DNA of 64,000 bases, taken from Climacium dendroides (Eukaryota; Streptophyta; Bryopsida; Hypnales; Climaciaceae). The notes beneath the pieces are model-generated. The model saw only the letters and a program-made list of their open reading frames with translations, was not told where the DNA came from and searched no databases. The DNA is taken from NCBI GenBank assembly GCA_950106755.1, contig OX467084.1, forward strand, positions 1,736,001-1,800,000, in the 5' to 3' direction. A program made the translations under genes and the position numbers. Shown here piece after piece: positions 1 to 11,280 of this stretch (within the stretch, counting starts at the first letter, position 1; each line of letters opens with the position of its first letter).

Positions 1-1160
1 GGAAACAATGCTGGAGTGCCTTTTCCGAATACTTCCCCACAGATCGTCTCCAGCTCTACAAGCCTTTCGCTGACTCCAAATTACTATCACCTGACAAGAA
101 GCAAAGTAACTGAAGACCTCAGAGTCCTAGCCTCAAATTAAGCAAACAACTTAAAGCCAAGATTGGAATGATAATGCGTCTCCATATGGCCAAGGACCAG
201 TATTTATGGTCCTATTCATTAGCCTCGGTTGTGGAGTTTCAGGGCTAGCTTGATTGAAAGGCTCGGTAGTTGGTCATTTTACCACCTCCGGAGATGGGCA
301 GAATTATTCATTCTAATTATCACATTGAAACTCTAGAATTCTACAGTCATGAATTCCAGATTGATTTATCAGATAATTGGTTTACATGACGCTTCGGTTG
401 TTGGATTCTGAGTGTGTTGCTGACCGAAGTCATTGTCGATCAGTTTCGTTCAAGTGGGGAGCCAAAAACATTGTGACCTACCTGAGACGCCTCCACAAAG
501 CTCCGAGAACTAGGACTGGTACAGATTTATATTTCACATTGAGCGTCTTAAAAATTGTCAACATGGTGGAATATCGCCAATAAAAAATTAAGTAGTAACT
601 ACATTATAGTCATATACTTATGGGTAGAAATCATTCTTCAACTACTACACATATTATTTTGTAATTTGCTGATTCAATTTTGCTGATTTCATCTATTTAT
701 ATATGATTATTACCTATCATATCATTTCGTTGTTAAAGTCAGTGTTTTGGTTTTAGTTTGTTTGGTATGGACTGGGTGATACATCCTCATATTCAGTTCG
801 TGCAGAACTGAATACTGCAAGCAAGGCGAGGTGACAGTACATACCCTACTTTAGTGGAAACACCATATTCATTATTTTGGGAGTTTTCCAATGAAATGGG
901 AGACTCTAGAGTGATTGTAACTACAAGATGAAAAGAATTTTTATTACCAAATACAAAAAAAAACAATGAAATGATAGATAAAACATGTATGTAATAACAA
1001 AATTTTGGAATCCATAAAATAATTATCCAAAAATCAGCATTTTATAGAAAGTAATCACATGTATGGAATTTGATCAGGTATCATTGAATACATCTTATTG
1101 GATTTCTCCACCTCCACTATAATGGAGGACTAGCAATTTTTCCCATGATCTAAATGTGTA
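1..1160. other. No recognisable gene
   Basis: I see no gene family in this stretch. Short open frames exist, for example 68 codons at 377-583 on the plus strand, but they show no motif, splice context or compositional support. The part after 600 is AT-rich with A runs. It probably flanks the transposon-derived genes that follow on the minus strand. Confidence 0.4.
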
Positions 1161-1162
1161 TA

Positions 1163-1859
1163 CTACAAATGTGACCTACTTTTCAACATCTCCATTGCTT
1201 TCAATAGCTCAGGCCCTCGACTATATCCTTTGCTACTTGCAGATCTTTGGCAAACAACCTCTTGCCTCTGCTTCTTCAAGGACTTTCGTTCCCAAGCGTC
1301 CCATGGACGACGAACAAAATGAAGTGACAGCAATCCATCATGTGTCTTGCATTGCCGTTTGGCATTGCCCAACCAAGACAGAGAAGGCCGAGGAGGCAAC
1401 ATGTCTTCAGATATTGAACGACGTTCTACATGTTTTATGAGACCCACATCCATAATAGTATTGTTATTAGTGACAATATACACGGGTACTGTGTCCTGCA
1501 CCTGCCATGAGAAATTATATAAGACATTCAACCAAAAAACAAACTAATAGAAACCTCAAAAACAAATAGGGTTGAGAAGACAAAGACTGTAAAAAACACA
1601 CCTCTACAACCACTAGCTCACTCATTTCTTCGTTGTAGAATTTTCTCTGCGCTTCAGAATTCATTCTAAAGCCATGTCCTGGGGACATTGACTGTAGACG
1701 GGACTTCAAAGGAGACGGAAAGTGCACTAATTTTGAGTGGCTTCCACCATTGGGAGGACTATTAACAACACCGTCATCTATGTCCATGATTGAAAAATCC
1801 ATTGTAGATTGAGTCGTGGCTGCCAAATACATGATGTGCTGAACTCCACCTCCCGACAT
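1163..1859 (-). pseudogene. Unrecognised minus-strand reading frames downstream of the FCP1-like remnant
   Basis: Two overlapping minus-strand frames (1859 to 1515, about 114 codons, and 1531 to 1163, about 122 codons) lie just downstream of the FCP1-like remnant. The first contains an acidic/serine stretch (FSIMDIDDGVVNSPPNGGS) and the second a basic stretch (WERKSLKKQRQEVV). I do not recognise a family. Position and strand suggest 3' exons of the same decayed transposon gene, but no splice chain can be fixed. They could equally be chance frames. Confidence 0.25.
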
Positions 1860-2178
1860 CGAGAGCTATCCATAGCCAATGAGGGAATTAATAGACATCA
1901 CACACTTTTCTCCACATATGAAGTAACATAGATTTACAACACACAAATGTTCACTGACATGTGTTTCACTAACCTGCAGTCATATTCTAATTTTGACACT
2001 AGACACACACTTCCATCCCAAAATAATCAGAGGGGGAATCAATACCCTATCGGTCCTACGACCTCTTTTCTTTGGGAGGTGGACAAGAATGGAACCAGAT
2101 TTCTCCTAACTTAAGGTCTTTGCATTGTGCTACAGGAGATTTTGGGGGAGCCACATAAGGCCGAGTGTTGCACGAACT

Positions 2179-2720
2179 CTAGTCATCAAAAAGATCATTA
2201 GAGACCCTAAGCGCCCTCTTAAGCTGCTTGTACTTGAACTGGCCGAATTCATAAATAAGTTGGATGTCCCCTACAAGATTGTCTCTACGGAAGGGATATA
2301 ATTCTACACGCCTCTCCATGTGCAACCTCCTAATCCACGGAAGAAGTTTCAGAATGAGGGTTTCATCATTCGCACCAAGTCCTTCAAACAACCGCGGATG
2401 AAAGATCACCACACTTGTTGGGTAGTTCATGAAGTGCTTCTCCGGACTGTCGTCCACTATAATAGTGTTATCCATAGTGAAGATTGAATCCTCCAAATTG
2501 TACAACTTCTCCAATGGTTTTGAAGCTATTCTCTAGGAACTACCTCACCTGAGGAGCAGAATCTCCTTTCCTTAATGTGATACCTCACAACGTCACAAAC
2601 GTAGAGTAGCCCATTCAAATCCAAGACGACATTCAGCCATTTTTCTGCCGACTTGGACGTGAATGGGCTACAAATTTGTCCTTCAGCTAGACTTCTCTCA
2701 TTGCTACCCTACTCATGACG
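2179..2720 (-). pseudogene. FCP1/HAD-like domain remnant
   Basis: Two minus-strand blocks match parts of an FCP1-homology (HAD, CTD-phosphatase-like) domain. The upstream block (about 2720 to 2572) follows a plausible acceptor and reads ...AEKWLNVVLDLNGLLYVCD, the plant FCP1-like version of the DxDxT nucleophile motif with the second Asp replaced by Asn. The downstream block (2514 to 2179) contains NTIIVDDSPEKHFMNYP, the later HAD acidic loop. The segment expected between them, which normally holds the RPHxxEFL and WSSA-type motifs, is missing. The first block runs into a stop at about 2529, so the copy is deleted and inactive as it stands. The domain normally dephosphorylates Ser/Thr on protein partners; loss of the second Asp argues against catalysis here. 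A second FCP1-like region lies at 8969-10939. Confidence 0.6.
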
Positions 2721-2971
2721 AACAGAGATACAGTGCAAATTAAGTTGATGTAGAGGATGATGCAAATAATATTGACATGCCTATTTGACTATCGACCACA
2801 TCGACCAAAGGAAAAAAAATTTGGAAAACATGAGACAGACGAACACTACGACATGTATACTAATATACGCATCACAAAGAACATACCGGCACATCCGCCA
2901 ATGGAATCGACGATGACACCTTGAGTTCCTTCCCCTCCTCTAACGAAGCCTCTGTCGTAGGAGGCGCCTCC

Positions 2972-3187
2972 TCAGGCATACATGCCTTCTTGAAATTGAA
3001 GAACATCCAGGTCAACCCTCTCCACTTGAGGAGATAGAAGACACGTCTCTAGCTCCGGGTTCACGGCACGAGGCTCAATCAAGTCGATCACAACAGCATC
3101 GGACAAAATGTGGACAGGAGGGTTTTCCACAGACACGGTTTTTGAGACTGCGAAATTCACACCAGAGAATGATATATAAGAGATCAA
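2972..3187 (-). pseudogene. Short unrecognised frame between the FCP1-like remnant and the coiled-coil exon
   Basis: A 71-codon minus-strand frame with motifs such as SDAVVIDLIEPRAVNPELETC. It sits between the coiled-coil exon (4340-3339) and the FCP1-like remnant in the same orientation, so it may be an internal exon of one decayed gene. I recognise no family. No splice site is certain. Confidence 0.3.
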
Positions 3188-3302
3188 TTTTATTTCACTA
3201 TCTTAATGCGAGAGTAATTGCTACAATATACACAATGGCCTACGGAAACTAAGCCTATCTACAATAACTGTACTCTTTTGACTACAAACCAATGGAAGAG
3301 GC

Positions 3303-3323
3303 TTTAACTCGAATCGAGTTAAA
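3303..3323. repeat. 21-bp perfect palindrome, copy 1
   Basis: Ten-base arms TTTAACTCGA and TCGAGTTAAA flank a single central A. The arms are perfect reverse complements. It lies just downstream of the stop of the 4340-3339 coding block. Two related copies lie at 4378-4397 and 4459-4479. Repeated palindromes of this kind in a transposon suggest protein-binding (subterminal) repeats; this is an inference. Confidence 0.7.
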
Positions 3324-3338
3324 AAGGGTCTGAGAGAG

Positions 3339-4340
3339 TCACAGGGAACAACCTAGAGGAACACCAGTCACAAGGCCCTGTGACTGCTCGGCCCCTCTTC
3401 GATCCATTGAGTCCTTCTTTGCAACCTCCTCCTCCACAGTCGGATCTCTGTCCAACATGTCTTCGCTTGGCACAGACTCAAATTGGTTAGGCGTAGAACT
3501 AGGTGACGCTTGTGCCAGAAAATTCTCTAACATGCCCGCCCCACCAGTTATGTTGGCCGACGGAGTGCGTGCCTGTCTAGCACTATCAATCGACCCCTGC
3601 GGGTGGTTAGAAAACAGCAGCTGTGGGGACCCTGCCGATGGCTTCAACGCCATCATCGGCCTCACAATAAACATCGCATTGAGGGTATTGGCCGCCACAT
3701 TGGACATGGTGACGGTCATGGATGTCATGAACTCCCTCATTATGTCCTACATATCCAGACGGACCTGCTTCATTTCCTCCCTCTGCGCTTTGCGTTCCTT
3801 CGCCCGCGCCTTGGCCTGCTCCTCATTGTTCTTCTCGATGAGGTTCAGGATCCATTGCTGATCAACTGGAACTGGCGGCGTTGGAGGGGCCCGTTTCCTC
3901 TTCTGCTCCCCCCTTGGACGCGATATCGGCGTCTAATTTTGGGCAAAAGAACCAAATGACCCCCTCATGTTGCTGCTTTCCAGCACCGATCCGACACCTG
4001 CCCCTGGGAAGAATTCCAGGGCAGCTTCCACTGGGTTGGTCTAATACCCCGCAGCATCCTCAATGTCATGAGTGAGGTCCATAGCATCCTCTCTCGGATC
4101 CCGTTCTAGAATTTCGAGATCCTCATCCATTGGCTCCTTCCTCTTTGCGGAGACCGATGCTTCTCTTCCACGGGAAATAGATGGTCCACTCGCTCTGTTT
4201 TCCTCGAACTCCTGTTCGTCCATGAAGTATATGGATTCAAGGAAGTCATCCTTATCCATATTTTCCGACTCCAAGCACAATGTCAGGAATTCCTCTTTCT
4301 TGAGGCTGTCTCCCACCACAAAGTGATCTAATGACAGCAT
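3339..4340 (-). pseudogene. Decayed transposon-type gene, coiled-coil and proline-rich exon
   Basis: One minus-strand frame runs from a good acceptor (CCTACAG before ATGCTG at 4340) to a TGA at 3339, broken by three in-frame stops at 4041-4043, 3933-3935 and 3747-3749, all TAG. The product would contain an acidic segment (DEDLEILERDPREDAMD), a basic and proline segment (KRKRAPPTPPVPVDQQW), a charged helix likely to form a coiled coil (EKNNEEQAKARAKERKAQRE), then a Ser/Pro-rich tail. This layout resembles plant transposon accessory proteins, but I cannot name the family. It continues in phase from the exon at 4516-5091, whose donor is TGG/GTAAGT. With stops in every block it is not functional. 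Confidence 0.55.
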
Positions 4341-4377
4341 CTGTAGGATACATAGAAGTTCAGTTAGAATAGAACCA

Positions 4378-4397
4378 TTAAATCGACTCGAGTTAAA
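4378..4397. repeat. Degenerate copy of the 21-bp palindrome, copy 2
   Basis: Reads TTAAATCGACTCGAGTTAAA. The right arm TCGAGTTAAA is intact; the left arm is shortened compared with the 3303-3323 copy. It lies in the intron between 4340 and 4516. Confidence 0.55.
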
Positions 4398-4458
4398 GGG
4401 ATGGGGTTTCCATACATTTCCTGTGAACAACAGGAAAATGATCAAATGATACGAGATG

Positions 4459-4479
4459 TTTAACTCAAGTCGAGTTAAA
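4459..4479. repeat. 21-bp near-perfect palindrome, copy 3
   Basis: Left arm TTTAACTCAA and right arm TCGAGTTAAA differ from a perfect palindrome at one position. It lies in the same intron as the copy at 4378-4397, about 60 bp away. Confidence 0.65.
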
Positions 4480-4515
4480 CGGAGGGAGTTCTACAGAGAA
4501 TTCATGTACACTTAC

Positions 4516-5091
4516 CCATGTAGTACATACAACTTTTCCTCCCACGAAATATAAGAGCATTTTGTCCCTTGGCGACAAAAACAAGTCCAACACACTCAAA
4601 TAGAACTCCATTCGGAGTTTAGTGTCATAGATCCTATACTCCACCTCGAGGGTCTACTTCCTCGTGTTGTAGTGGGATTTTGCGGAGACAGTGAATTTCC
4701 TTGGAATTTGGCGATTCTTAATTTCTGCCCCGTTCTTCACTAGGAAGAGAAACTGAATAGGATCCTTTGTACGAGTACTCCTCTCTGGGATGTCTCTAAT
4801 GCGCTCAAAATGGGATGGAAGATAATCCGTGTAGCGCACGGAGTAGGACTTCCCAAACTCAGACGTCCTAATGAACCCTCGCAGCTCTAACTCGACTTCT
4901 TTTTCTCCTGCTATCCACAGCCACACCTCTGGATCGCTGAGTTGAGTGTCGCGGTCATCTTCAAGAACGGACATGAACTTGTCGAAATAGGATGCATCCG
5001 TTCCGCCTGCACCCTTGTGGACAATGCCCGGGATGTTCCTAAAGTCTATGATCGCCATCTTGATTCCAGAGCTTACAGAATTGTCCCACAC
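4516..5091 (-). pseudogene. Decayed transposon-type gene, upstream exon of unknown family
   Basis: A minus-strand exon of 192 codons ends at a strong donor (TGG/GTAAGT) and is in phase 0 with the exon that starts at 4340. One in-frame stop interrupts it, a TAG at 4654-4656. The frame contains WLWIAGEKEVELELRGFI and later LSVLDLFLSPRDKMLLYFVG, typical of a folded alpha/beta protein, but I do not recognise a family. The start is uncertain, because the frame opens near 5091 without a convincing context. It lies 0.5 kb downstream of the DUF7869-type gene on the same strand; whether they belong to one element is unclear. Confidence 0.5.
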
Positions 5092-5139
5092 ATTGTCATC
5101 CCAATTCCCAAGCTAAGGCCTTATTCGTTAAAATGAGAC

Positions 5140-5590
5140 TAATCCCAGTCTCATTTCTATTTTAAGGAAAAAAAAGCTTTCAGTAAATTGACACTTCTCA
5201 TTAAATTGAAACTCGAAGATGTCAAGAAATTTATTTTATTATTATTGGTTTTCTTATAGAAGTGGTTTAATTCACGATCAACGTTTGAATTTCTTACTTC
5301 TACATCTTACAACACACATGTGAATATTGGAATATTGCATTCAACTTTAGAAACTAATAAACTACTATAGGATGCAGGAAAAAAATTCTACATACAACTT
5401 TGCAAAGCAATTGTAAAAAATATACTTTCTATTAATAGAAATCAATGTCTACTACATATATTTGTAATGAAAGACATTTCTATATCCTGTACTATATATG
5501 CACACAAATATCATTTTCATAATTTGTAACTACAGTACAAAAAGAAATCTAGTACTTCAAATACAACAACAAAAATCTACTACTACGAAA
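5140..5590. other. AT-rich spacer without a gene
   Basis: AT-rich spacer between the unknown exon and the end of the DUF7869-type gene. It would hold the 3' flank of the latter and the 5' flank of the former. No promoter element stands out from the background of A/T runs. Confidence 0.5.
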
Positions 5591-5593
5591 TAC

Positions 5594-6828
5594 TCATTCT
5601 TCCTCCATAGACTCATTTTCCTCATCATTGCATTCATCAATTGTAAAGACCGCTATTGATGCCTTAATGATGCCAATTTGTAAATTTGGAATCGACTTCT
5701 TCGGGTTTTTAGTGTTCTCTCGAAAACGAGGCTTCCAAGCCATTAGAATACATCTTGTACTAGACCATGTTGGGTTTAACAGGATATCTTCATGCCATAC
5801 ATTCTCTTGTTTTGTGTCCCATCCCTCATATGTGTCTTGGTTAATGTGCCGATTTGAGGAAGGTGTCCAATACTGGGTTCTGATCATATGCAAATGCCCT
5901 GGATCTGGACTTGGAGCTGTAATGGCTCTAGCAAGCCAAAATGGTTTAGAATCCCCATCAGCGGGACGCATTGCAAGAAAATAACCTTCGTGTATATCCT
6001 TATTCACACGGAATGATGGACGCAGTCAATCATGTCTACGTCCAACAAACGGTGCATCTTTTGCATCTTCCTCATGCAATGTGCCATCTCTTTGCATGTG
6101 ATCTGTCTGATCAGGGGTAACTCTAGAAGCAGGCCAAAATCCATCAAGTAATGCCTCATACACTTAAAAAGGTGCATCTAGAGCTCCTCGAACGCCTTCC
6201 CAGTAATCTTCCAAGGCGCCGTTCTTCCTTGTGAACCCTTCTGTATCATCGTCATTTGCCATTTCTTTCCAATATGCAACAAAACCATTCAAACCTTTCT
6301 TTATGTCTTGAAGTGCCTTCATTGGTTGAGGAACTAGAGGTGGAGGACTACCTGTTGGCACTTTAGGAAGCCCGTTTGCAGTCTCAGACCACAATCTAAT
6401 TCCCTTACCATCCTTTGGCAACCATCCTTATCATCCGTATACAAATTCTTATATTCCATCAAAGGCCATCCATTATAATCCTTGAAAAACTTGAACTGTT
6501 GGGATCTAAAATGATCCTCTAAGAAGTCACCACCCATGCCAAGGTATCTGTGCACAAATGCCTTGAAGTTAGGAACTTCTTCAATGAGATGAGGAATCAT
6601 AGGGTGCTCTTCACAATCCATAAATGACTTCATAAGCCTTGGAATTGTTGGATAGTTATTTGTTTTTGATCTCAAACTCCAACGACCAAAAAGAGCATCA
6701 ATGTCTTCATGAGTGTGTCCCACAATGAAGAAGTTGATGTACACCTTCCGCAAAATGCCTTTGTATACAAGCATAGAGCAAAAAGCAAAAACATATCGGT
6801 TCTTGTTGTCCCATGAGCAATTATCCAA
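5594..6828 (-). pseudogene. DUF7869-type protein remnant
   Basis: The minus strand encodes LDNCSWDNKNRYVFAF followed by FFIVGHTHEDIDALFGRW, the hallmark motifs of the DUF7869 family. That family is repeat-associated in many eukaryotes and its function is not established. Frames run 6828-6334, then after a one-base-type frameshift near 6421 down to 6164, and then to 5594. Internal stops are TAA at 6164-6166 and TGA near 6027. The last block contains PFWLARAITAPSPDPGHLH and YWTPSS, a C-terminal part matching what I recall of this family. The first codon is TTG right after TAG, so the frame does not start here. Either TAG is the end of a 3' splice site (tactaatattgtag) or it replaces the Gln usual before LDNC. 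The upstream part is missing: a CACTA terminus starts 20 bp away, at 6849. Confidence 0.7.
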
Positions 6829-6848
6829 CTACAATATTAGTACAGGTG

Positions 6849-7650
6849 CACTACAAAAAAAACAGTGTATAAATGACTGCGAAGGATGACTGCCTAGGAG
6901 TCATAGTGGACAAAAATGACTGCAGGGAGACTTTGGACCCTGGAGTCATAGTGGACAAGTCATATTCATAAATGACTGCCCATGTATTATCACCATCCAT
7001 TGTGAACTTGGATGGGGTTTTGGATGAAACTTGTAATGCATGAGGCTAGAAAGATAAAGACTTAAAGAAAATGTGGACTCAGATGCCATGTGGCAAGTGA
7101 TTGATTTGGTTTAGGTTAACATGGACGACCACGTCGACAATCATTCTTCAGTCATTTCTGAGGAAGGACTGACCCATTCGGAATCTGACATGGACTTCTA
7201 CATCAGCAGTCATTCAGCAGTCATTTTTGAGTAAGTAGTGACCCCTGAAAAATCTGACGTGGATCCGGATGCAGATAGTCATTTGCTAGTCATTTTGTAG
7301 TAATGGGAGACCTGTTATAAATCTGAGGTGGACATGTCAATCGCCAGTCACATTCTAGTGACAATGGAGTCATGGCCGACCCATGCCAAATGTGACGTGG
7401 ACAACCATGGTCGAAGTCATTTTCAAGTCATTTTTTAGTACGGAAGATATTTTGCAATTGGAGCAAGGTGGACACGTGGCTAGTCATTTTTCAGTCGTCG
7501 TACAGTCACGGCTGCATAGGGTGTAGGTGGCATTGTACCCGCGTATGGCAATGGCAGTCAAATCATTTTTCAACCACGAGATAGCCATACCGGTGGGCTG
7601 TAGTCATAGAAGTCATATAGCAGTTGCATACGAGTGATATTCAAGTTCAT
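6849..7650. mobile_element. CACTA transposon terminus with subterminal repeats
   Basis: The sequence starts CACTACAAAAAAAACAGTGT, the classic CACTA (EnSpm/CMC) terminal inverted repeat, with GTG as the candidate 3-bp target duplication. The next 800 bp hold about twenty variants of AGTCATTTT or its complement AAATGACT, often followed by AGTGA or AGTAG. This is the arrangement of subterminal transposase-binding repeats in CACTA elements. Similar motifs recur at 10965-11035, 13270-13330, 14370-14490 and 15530-15600, so the element probably extends right through the 9-15 kb gene cluster. I could not find the opposite terminus, so the element's extent is unknown. Confidence 0.7.
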
Positions 7651-8960
7651 AGTGACTCCTCTACACTACATCCTATGACTTCAAAGCGGGAGAGCAACAA
7701 AGTATAATGAGCACAATGCATCCTAACTCGGAGATAATTGCACATGTACAGTGCGAGACAAATTAGCACAACAAGGACTCCTGCAAAAGCACCTATAGGG
7801 ACTAACATGTGGGTAGCATCCACATCTTCTTGCACATGCGGTCCATGAAGCTTACATAGAAAACATTATAGAGACATTTCTGCATTTTTAAAGGTAAAAT
7901 GGTTTCAATGTGTTCGTATCATTTACAACAGCAATGTCTAAAAGGCTGGAAGGTTCAGTCACACTTGAACTATGGACCCCTCCACAATTAAAAGCAAGAA
8001 GCCACATTACAAATCAGGTGACTACTTTCATATACGTGATCTTCCACAAAGCAGCAGTCCCTCTAACATGTTCAATTAACGTTTGGTCCGCATCTTCATT
8101 GGAATACATGAAGGAAACTCCTTCTTGGAGAACCTCAGTAACATCCACCCTACACCAAGACTCCAGTATTTCCTTAGAGAGTTAAAGTAGAACTTGTGCT
8201 AACCTAAAACTCCGCTTATACTCCGCTAAAAACTCCGCTAAAACTCCGCCTTTGCCACTTTCTGCCACACTGCTCATGGGTTCATGAGGAACACTGTAGT
8301 GCCGACTGTCCATTGCAGGTTATAACAAATATTTCACTAAGCTCAGAGGATCAAACTTGAAAATAATCGCATACAAACAGTGCTATTGGTCTTAGGCTTC
8401 ACTTACAACATCGAAATAACATAAAAATGACTAACAATGAATGATGAAAACGTCCCTAGAGTTACCATACCACTTAACTCTTGTGTGGCTAAATATGCAT
8501 GGGAGTGTCATCCCGTAGGAACTAAAATCGTCTTACATCCTATAGGTGGAGAAAGTACAGAGTTCGGGAGTGCCCCGCAAAGAACGACAGGGATCAAGCT
8601 ACTCACTGAATACCATCTAACCGGAAAATCCTACACACTGTACTTGATGGAACCCTCCTCCAACTCAATCTAACATTTCCTGAAGAAGGATTTCCACACT
8701 TCAGTACTGCTCTAACATTTAACGACAACTAAGGATGCCCATGAGCTCAGTCAAAGACAACTTGGATACGCTAGGTTTATAGCAAGGGATAGATGACTCG
8801 AAAATGACTTGTATGCAACACAGCACCACTAAAACATCACTTATTTGTGACTAGAAAGTGAGCAATGACCCAGAACCAGCGTAGGGCCGATCCAAATGAG
8901 AGCCGACCCTGGTCATCAACATTGCACCTTTTTAGATGCTTCGTTCTTCTTCTTCTTAGG
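7651..8960. other. Transposon-internal region without a firm gene
   Basis: No recognised domain. A minus-strand stretch near 8165-8030 reads coherently (CRVDVTEVLQEGVSFMYSN) and could be a 3' exon of the gene ending near 9 kb. A 78-codon plus-strand frame at 8437-8673 has no known motif. A short tandem array at 8207-8250 is listed separately. Confidence 0.35.
8207..8250. repeat. Short tandem array of ACTCCGC
   Basis: ACTCCGC occurs four times, starting near 8209, 8220, 8232 and 8243, separated by short A/T linkers. It lies in the transposon-derived region. Function unknown. Confidence 0.7.
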
Positions 8961-8968
8961 CATTGGTG

Positions 8969-10939
8969 CTATCTTACTCCTTGTTTCTCGCTGCTCTGGT
9001 TTGCCCTGCACGAAGGTGAGTCAATAGTTAGAATGATCATATTCCAGGGAAGGTGAGGGGACACCCTCCATATGCAACCACGTGGTCTGCAAGTCCCCTC
9101 ACCTTCTACAATGTCCAGAAACTCATATAGTCGTCCACTTCTCCGATTTTGTAACATTTGAGCCATGGTATCGTTGACAACTTGCGGATAGTGATTTCGA
9201 AAGGTACTGACGTCTGGACATTTCCAAAAGGTCTCAAGCACCGGCCACAGGTAACATTTGAGGTACTCCTTGTCATCGGACAAAGTCCGGAGCCACTTCA
9301 CATAGAACGGAGTAGTGATTAGGACGTTCAAATGTGGGTTGCAAGCTACTCTATAACTTTTGCTATCTATTATAAGTGTGTTTTTTGCACTAAAGGTAGG
9401 GAATTGCGCATGCACTGCGCACAAGTTCTTCTCCCGTGTCTTAGGGCTGACCAATTCGGGGTCAAGCTCCGCTGAGGGCTGACTGGACTAAGAAAAAAGG
9501 GGAATCGGATCAGGGCCAACCCTCAAATTCGCAAGCATACTTGGAAGAACGTCTTGCATGTACGGAGCATTATTGTTTCCCCAGAATGCAACTTTAAAGT
9601 GCTCAAAACATTGTCCCAATAAAGGTTTCAACCAAGGACGGAAGATGAGTCTCCTGAGGTTGGTTTTTGTACTTGAACGGATTCTAGTATTAGGATTCGG
9701 GACATCTAGCAAGCTACAATCCAACAAGGTTCCATGGACATTGAAAATGACCAATTTTGGGACGTCCAAACTATTCCCGTCTTTCTTGTCCACTACAAAA
9801 TCGTGCAAAGACTTCCCCAACAAGACGTCAGTGGACTTGGAGGGAATAGAATTTGCATGATGTGTTACCTTCAAGGGAGACTTTAGGGGTTTCTTTGCCT
9901 TCTTTGAAGGCCCAGATGGAATGTCTGCTGGTGTTGGACGTTCTCGCTTACTATTGCGAGCACCCCTATCACCTCCCTCGTCAGTAGCATCCAAGCACAA
10001 CACCTCGCCTTCTGCACTAAGGGCTCCTTCCATTTCAAGCATCTCTCCACCTACTATAGGGTCTTGTACTTGAACTCCGCAGGCTGATGATGGCGACCCT
10101 TCCGTTGGAGTACGTTCTTCAGAGTCTTTTACTTGAACTCCCATTGCCAATGCGTTAGCCACTTCAGGAGGAGTAGGTGCTTCACATGTGCAGGCGTTGG
10201 TATCAAGGCCCTTTTCCTCAGGAGGTGCCATGGACTGCTCCAAATCGCAGATTCCTTCTGAAGTGTCCCGTGAGACAACGTCTGCACATTTTTCCTGTTC
10301 CAAGGCCACAACTTCCTCACCCAATACCGCCCCTTCTTCTACGCCCGCACCCTTCTGAATGGAGGAAGCCTCCTCAATGACTGCCATTCTAGTATCTTTT
10401 GCACTCATTGTAATAGAATATAGGTTCGCAACTTCGTTGGGGGCCGCCTCTTTCTGTGTTGGGCTGAATTCACATTCCGCGACCTCACACTTTCGTGACT
10501 GCTAAATGCTTTGTTCAATGTTTGGGAGGTCTAAATCAGAAGATAGGATGACCTCCTCTTTCCTAGCAAGCTCACAATTAGTTCACCTGTTACCACCTTC
10601 AGGTTCGACTGCAGCTTTCACTTTGCAGCCTCGATGGCGTCTGTCACCGACTTCAGCTACAGACTTCGTCTTCTTCCGTAACCTAGGAAGCACACCCGCA
10701 GCGTCCACGTGCTTGAAGCCACCTGACTTTTGCATATCCAACGCCGAATGAGTGATGGAGGGACTGCCTTCATTACCATCCTTGGACCTTCCCATGAAAC
10801 TTTAGAACATGGATTGCAAATTTTCAATTGCTTCAGTTTGAGCGGATGTAGTGGCCATCACTTGGTTGAACTTGATGTCCACATCTTTTGCCAAGGACTC
10901 CACGGTTGACCTCAGCGACAACTTACCTACGCGATCCAC
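8969..10939 (-). pseudogene. FCP1-like HAD domain in the 3' exon of a CACTA TNPA-like gene
   Basis: A large minus-strand exon starts after a good acceptor (GTTTCGCAG/GTGGAT) at 10939 and stays in one frame to about 8969, broken by TAA 10802-10804, TGA 10583-10585, TAG 10502-10504 and TAG 9488-9490. It encodes a helical segment (VDRVGKLSLRSTVESLAKD), a basic and acidic low-complexity linker, and an FCP1/HAD-like domain: VIFNVHGTLLD in place of the DxDGT motif, RPWLKPLLGQCFEHFKVAFW in place of RPxxxEFL...VGIWS, and KNTLIIDSKSYRVACNP in place of the later DDS loop. Both nucleophile-motif aspartates are changed (N-V-H-G-T), so this is a pseudophosphatase fold. A possible donor follows EFLDIVE near 9110. 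The 28-codon exon at 11364-11281 joins it in phase 0, and the Transposase_24 region lies upstream on the same strand, suggesting one fusion gene. Confidence 0.6.
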
Positions 10940-11280
10940 CTGCGAAACAATAAGAAAGGTTCACAGTTACTTCAGTCATTGTGAAGTCACATTCTAGTAA
11001 CATTCAAGTGATGATTGTCACCGATAAATGACTCCTATGGAACAAAAAAGTTGCATTTGTCACTGCTAAGACACTGTACCGGGTAAGGTTCCAACAACGA
11101 TAAGTATGTCACAGATCTTTGCTAACCCCATGGGCATAGAATTCCCAGCAAAGCCTACAAAGGAATGCAACATCAAAGATGTTCTCCAGAGTTACTGAAA
11201 AACTGACCAAATGGTACAAGGAAAATGACAAAAATGCATTGGCCAAATAGACAGAATTGCATGACGAGAAACCATCTTAC

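Noticed and set aside
7647..7835. 62-codon minus-strand frame with a hydrophobic segment (VLVVLICLALYM)
   Set aside because: It sits at the edge of the subterminal repeats with no known family, no splice context and no start support; most likely chance.
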